Shown piece by piece: positions 5,061 to 8,062 of a DNA stretch of 8,062 nucleotides. The stretch is from JAJUFS01 sp964599565 (GTDB lineage: Bacteria; Pseudomonadota; Gammaproteobacteria; Natronospirales; JAJUFS01). The DNA is taken from positions 1 to 8,062 of the forward strand of contig CAZRFE010000093.1 of the NCBI GenBank assembly GCA_964599565.1, in the 5' to 3' direction. Position numbers and translations under genes: made by a program. Each line of letters opens with the position of its first letter. Positions within the stretch are counted from its first letter, which is position 1. Below the pieces are notes generated by a model. That model made no database searches and had not been told where the DNA came from. It saw only the letters and a program-made list of their open reading frames with translations.

Positions 5061-6656
5061 ATGGCGAAAGCGCCGCCTGGGCGTGCGCGCGGGCACAGCC
5101 GGCTGCTGTACCGGCTCGAAGCGGAGCTCGAGCCGGTGATGTTCCTGCTCGCCATTGCGTGGCTGTGGCTGTTCATCGATGAGCTCGTCTCCGGCATCGC
5201 GCCGTGGCAGGAGCGCGTGATGGCCGCGATATGGATCGCGTTCATCGCGGAGTTCCTGTTGAAGCTCTGGCTTGCACCGCGGCGCGTTCGCTATTTCGTG
5301 AACAACTGGCTGACGGTGATCGCGCTGCTCGTGCCCGCGCTGCGCGTCTTTCGCCTGCTGCGCGCACTGCGCCTGCTGCAGACCGCGCGCGTGGCGTCCA
5401 CCACGCGCGTCGTGCGCGCGCTCACCTCCGGCCGGCGCTTCTACAACGATCTCAAGGAAGTGCAGGGCGAGACGCCGGAACCGGAAATGAACGCCGGCAT
5501 GCTCATCGTTGCGAGTCCCGCGGAAGATGTCGCCGGGCTCGATGCGTTCGCGTCCGGCATCGCGCAAGCCGTGCGCGCGGATCTTGAAACCGCAAGCGCG
5601 CTCAACTGGCGCTTTCATCGCGTGAAGGCGCGCCGGCTCGAATCCGACAACGCGCGCATGCCGTCGGATTTCCTCGACGAGGCGAGCCTTGCCATGGCGC
5701 AGGGACCGTACGACATGGTCATCGTCATCACGGATGTCGCGCTCGTCTCGCGCCGGCGGAACACGCAGCCGGGGCTTGCATCGCCCACGGCGCGCATCGC
5801 CGTCATCTCCACGCGCGCGCTCACCACCGCGCCGCGCGGCAAGCCGCAGCGCATGCTGGATGACGAGGCGACGCGCGCGAACGGTGCAGCGCTGCTGCTG
5901 CATCTCATCGGTCATCTCACGGGGTTGCGGCACGCCGTGCAAAGCCGCGCGATGCGGCCGTTCGCATTCCGCGCGTCGCGCCGCGCGCTGCCGGATTTCA
6001 ACGACGCGGAACGGAAGAAGCTTCGCGCCATCGGCACGCGGCTTCCCGAGCGCGAACTGCACGGCAATGCCAGGCTCGCGGGATTTCTCTTTCATGTATT
6101 GATGGCGCTGCGTCATCCCGCGCAGATCCTGCGGCCCTTGCTCCGGAACAAGGCGCCGCTGCTGCCGCTCTCGCTGCCGGGCCTTGCAACCGCGGCCGTC
6201 GCGCCGACCTTCCTGCTCGTGTTCACCGCGGAGATCTGGGATGTCGGCCTTGGCATGAGCAACGGTGTCGCGGCGCTGTATGCCGCGCTCAGCATCCTGG
6301 GCGCGACGCTGTATCTTGCGAACGTGCAGTCGCTGTTCCTGCCGCGCAAGGAACGCAACGTGCTCACCGAGCATCTCGCCGTCGCGAACGCCGTCATCTT
6401 CCTCAGCATCCTGCTTGCGTGCATCGGCCTGTTCCTGCTCGTCGGCGCACTCATGCTGCTCATCGAGATGTACATCTTTCCCGCCGATCTGATCGCGACC
6501 TGGCCGACACTGGACCAGCCCGCCGCCGGGTTCGCGGACAAGCTGCGCCTGTCCGCGTTCATCGCGACCATCGGCGTCACCACCGGCGCGCTCGCCGGCG
6601 GCTTCGAGAGCCGCACGGTGATACGCAATCTCGCCCTGTTCGAGGACGAGGCATGA
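5061..6656 (+). CDS. Voltage-sensor-like membrane protein with degenerate zincin-like domain
   Basis: 531 residues, not matched to a named family. Domain 1 (~25-120) has four hydrophobic segments like S1-S4 of voltage-gated channels: ~25-45, ~52-72 (with FIAEFLLKLWL), ~79-93, then an S4-like helix with Arg95, Arg98, Arg101 and Arg104 at every third position plus Arg110. No pore helix or selectivity filter follows. Domain 2 (~143-300) is soluble and alpha/beta, including YDMVIVITDVAL (217-228) and ARIAVISTRAL (244-254). It ends in HLIGHLTGLRH (281-291), which fits the metzincin/archaemetzincin pattern HExxHxxGxxH at every position except Glu, here Leu282. Domain 3 (~370-520) has about four more hydrophobic helices. 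The ATG is chosen from GGGGAG 7 bases upstream; the in-frame ATG at 5040 is followed at once by a stop. Inferred role: a membrane sensor or regulator with an inactive protease-like domain. The domain assignments are by eye; the gene itself is certain. Confidence 0.85.
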   Translation: MAKAPPGRARGHSRLLYRLEAELEPVMFLLAIAWLWLFIDELVSGIAPWQERVMAAIWIAFIAEFLLKLWLAPRRVRYFVNNWLTVIALLVPALRVFRLLRALRLLQTARVASTTRVVRALTSGRRFYNDLKEVQGETPEPEMNAGMLIVASPAEDVAGLDAFASGIAQAVRADLETASALNWRFHRVKARRLESDNARMPSDFLDEASLAMAQGPYDMVIVITDVALVSRRRNTQPGLASPTARIAVISTRALTTAPRGKPQRMLDDEATRANGAALLLHLIGHLTGLRHAVQSRAMRPFAFRASRRALPDFNDAERKKLRAIGTRLPERELHGNARLAGFLFHVLMALRHPAQILRPLLRNKAPLLPLSLPGLATAAVAPTFLLVFTAEIWDVGLGMSNGVAALYAALSILGATLYLANVQSLFLPRKERNVLTEHLAVANAVIFLSILLACIGLFLLVGALMLLIEMYIFPADLIATWPTLDQPAAGFADKLRLSAFIATIGVTTGALAGGFESRTVIRNLALFEDEA

Positions 6657-6676
6657 GAGAGGGGAAATCCCTCTCT
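6656..6676. terminator. 8-bp hairpin overlapping the stop of the 531-residue gene
   Basis: AGAGAGGG (6656-6663) pairs perfectly with CCCTCTCT (6669-6676) around GAAAT. The first base is the last base of the TGA stop. The next bases are GGATTGCGC, with no T-run, so it is terminator-like but not classical. It could lower read-through into the diguanylate cyclase gene or protect the upstream 3' end. Confidence 0.5.
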
Positions 6677-6731
6677 GGATTGCGCACGGCCTGACCACAG
6701 AACGTAAGGGAGCGGACGACGGGAGCGAACG

Positions 6732-8062
6732 ATGCGCCTCGCGGAATTCATGCGCGACAACGAAGAGCGAATCCTGCACGAATGGGAAGATTTCGCGAGC
6801 GGGCTGCGCTCGGCGCCGAGCAGCATGGATGAGGATGATCTGCGCGATCACGCGCTCGGCATGCTTCGCTGCATTGCCGGGATTCTCGAAACCGGGCACG
6901 ACGCAGCGCGCGCACACTGGGTTTCACCGCGCGGCCGCGAGGAGACCGCGGCGGAAGCGCACGGCGGCGACCGGCACGAGTGGGGCTTCAGCATCGATGA
7001 CATGATGGCGGAGTTCCGCGCCCTGCGGCGCAGCGTCGTGCGGCTGTGGGGAAACGCCACCGATCACATGGATGGCGCGGACCTGATTCGCTTCAACGAA
7101 GCCATCGACCGCGAACTCGCCGAATCGCTCGACACCTACATCGCCGAGACGGAATACGAGGCACGCCTGCTCAAGGCCATGCTTTCACACACCTCCGACT
7201 ACAGCAGCATTCTCGATCGCGACGGACGTTTTCTCTATGTCAACCGCGCGCTCGCGGAAGCCTACGGCAGGCACGCGCATGACATCGTCGGCATGCGCAT
7301 CGACGAGGTGAAGCCCGCGCTCGCCGCGGAGGTGCACGAGCACCTGCGGTACGTGTTCGACACGCGGCAGGAGCGCCGCGGCGAATTCCACGTGACGACG
7401 GCGAACGGCGAGCCGCGCGTGATCGAGTATCTCTTTGCGCCGATTCTCGATGACAAGGGCAGCGTCGAGGCCGTGACCGCGAACTCGCGCGACATCACCC
7501 TGCGCAAGGCGGGCGAGCGCCAGCTGTGGATGCACGCCAACCACGATCCGCTGACCGGCGTGCCGAACCGCCGCCTGTTCATCGACCGGCTGGAGCAGGA
7601 CATGCGGCTTGCGAAGCGCCACGGCGAAACGCTCGCACTCCTTTATATAGACCTCGACAAGTTCAAGGACGCGAACGATCACCTCGGGCATGAGGGCGGC
7701 GACGAGCTGCTGAAGCAGGTCACGCAGCGCATCGGCGGCTGCATCCGCGAGACGGACACGCTTGCGCGCATGGGCGGCGACGAGTTCACCGTCATCCTCA
7801 TGGACGCGCGCGACGCCGAAGCGGTGGAAAGCGTCGCGCAGGTCATGCTCGACCAGCTTTCCCGGCCGTTCTTCATCCAGCACGAAACCGTGCACATCGC
7901 CGGCAGCGTCGGCATCGCGCTTTACCCGCAGAACGGCGAAACGGTGAACGACCTGCTCGTGCACGCAGACCAGGCGATGTACGAAGCGAAGGGAGATGGC
8001 GGCGGCGAGTACATGTTCTTCGATCCGAAGGGCGCCGCGCACGCGCGAAGTGCGAACGCGCA
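6732..8062 (+). CDS. RsbRD_N-PAS-GGDEF diguanylate cyclase (3' end outside window)
   Basis: Cytoplasmic sensor enzyme predicted to make cyclic di-GMP from two GTP. 443 codons are visible; the gene runs off the window. Residues ~10-140 match the RsbRD N-terminal type of all-helical sensor domain (ILHEWEDFA, then HGGDRHEWGFS and EFRALRRSVVRLW, then RFNEAIDRELAES). Residues ~145-260 are a PAS domain (SSILDRDGRFLYVNRALAEAYG) with the usual PAC end ITLRKAGERQ. Residues ~265-432 are GGDEF: DPLTGVPNR (272-280), YIDLDKFK (305-312), an intact GGDEF active site (348-352; bases 7773-7787), and an intact inhibitory I-site RETD (339-342) exactly five residues before it. Both catalysis and product inhibition are therefore expected. 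No membrane segment is seen. An EAL domain could follow beyond the window. GGGAG lies 6 bases before the ATG. The gene starts 75 bp after the voltage-sensor-like gene on the same strand, with a hairpin in between. Confidence 0.95.
   Translation, partial: MRLAEFMRDNEERILHEWEDFASGLRSAPSSMDEDDLRDHALGMLRCIAGILETGHDAARAHWVSPRGREETAAEAHGGDRHEWGFSIDDMMAEFRALRRSVVRLWGNATDHMDGADLIRFNEAIDRELAESLDTYIAETEYEARLLKAMLSHTSDYSSILDRDGRFLYVNRALAEAYGRHAHDIVGMRIDEVKPALAAEVHEHLRYVFDTRQERRGEFHVTTANGEPRVIEYLFAPILDDKGSVEAVTANSRDITLRKAGERQLWMHANHDPLTGVPNRRLFIDRLEQDMRLAKRHGETLALLYIDLDKFKDANDHLGHEGGDELLKQVTQRIGGCIRETDTLARMGGDEFTVILMDARDAEAVESVAQVMLDQLSRPFFIQHETVHIAGSVGIALYPQNGETVNDLLVHADQAMYEAKGDGGGEYMFFDPKGAAHARSANA

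Noticed and set aside
6680..6708. TTGCGC and CGTAAG with 17-base spacing upstream of the cyclase gene
   Set aside because: The -10 box matches only 3 of 6 consensus bases, too weak to call a promoter.
4902..6917. 671-codon open frame on the minus strand opposite the 531-residue gene
   Set aside because: It is very rich in Arg, Glu, Gln, His and Ala with no domain-like segments, the usual antisense shadow of a GC-rich gene; the plus frame has a good ribosome site and ordered hydrophobic helices.
7185..8042. 285-codon open frame on the minus strand
   Set aside because: Antisense to the PAS-GGDEF coding region, whose motifs are intact on the plus strand.

Overview
This is a GC-rich chromosomal segment with dense coding, clean Shine-Dalgarno sites and frequent GTG starts. 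Its gene families (high-identity Acs, a DUF2938-type membrane protein, an RsbRD_N-PAS-GGDEF regulator) point to a proteobacterium, most likely beta- or gammaproteobacterial. The genus cannot be told from the sequence. I see no tRNA, rRNA, insertion sequence, CRISPR array or phage gene, and composition does not change across the window.

Left part (1-3486), all on the minus strand and read right to left: a GNAT-family N-acetyltransferase (GTG start at 3486), a membrane-anchored glycerophosphodiester phosphodiesterase (start 2894), and the N-terminal half of acetyl-CoA synthetase (GTG start at 978; its 3' end lies outside the window). The acs leader holds two palindromes. One is a near-perfect 11-bp hairpin and the other sits inside the spacer of a plausible sigma-70-like promoter.

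Middle part (3585-4891): a four-helix DUF2938-like membrane protein on plus converges with an exported protein of unknown function on minus. A strong GC hairpin fills the 41-bp gap between their stop codons.

Right part (5061-8062), plus strand: a 531-residue membrane protein is followed 75 bp later by an RsbRD_N-PAS-GGDEF diguanylate cyclase that runs off the window. The 531-residue protein is the most unusual item. Its N-terminus looks like a four-helix voltage-sensor module with an S4-like arginine array but no pore. Its middle is a soluble domain with a zincin/archaemetzincin-like His-x3-His-x2-Gly-x2-His motif that lacks the catalytic glutamate. Its C-terminus has about four more membrane helices. 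This could be a membrane-potential-linked signalling protein built on a dead protease fold, but that is inference.

The genes do not form one obvious pathway. Acs (acetate activation), the phosphodiesterase (lipid head-group salvage) and the cyclase (c-di-GMP signalling) are each well supported on their own. Functional links between neighbours are only suggested by strand and spacing.
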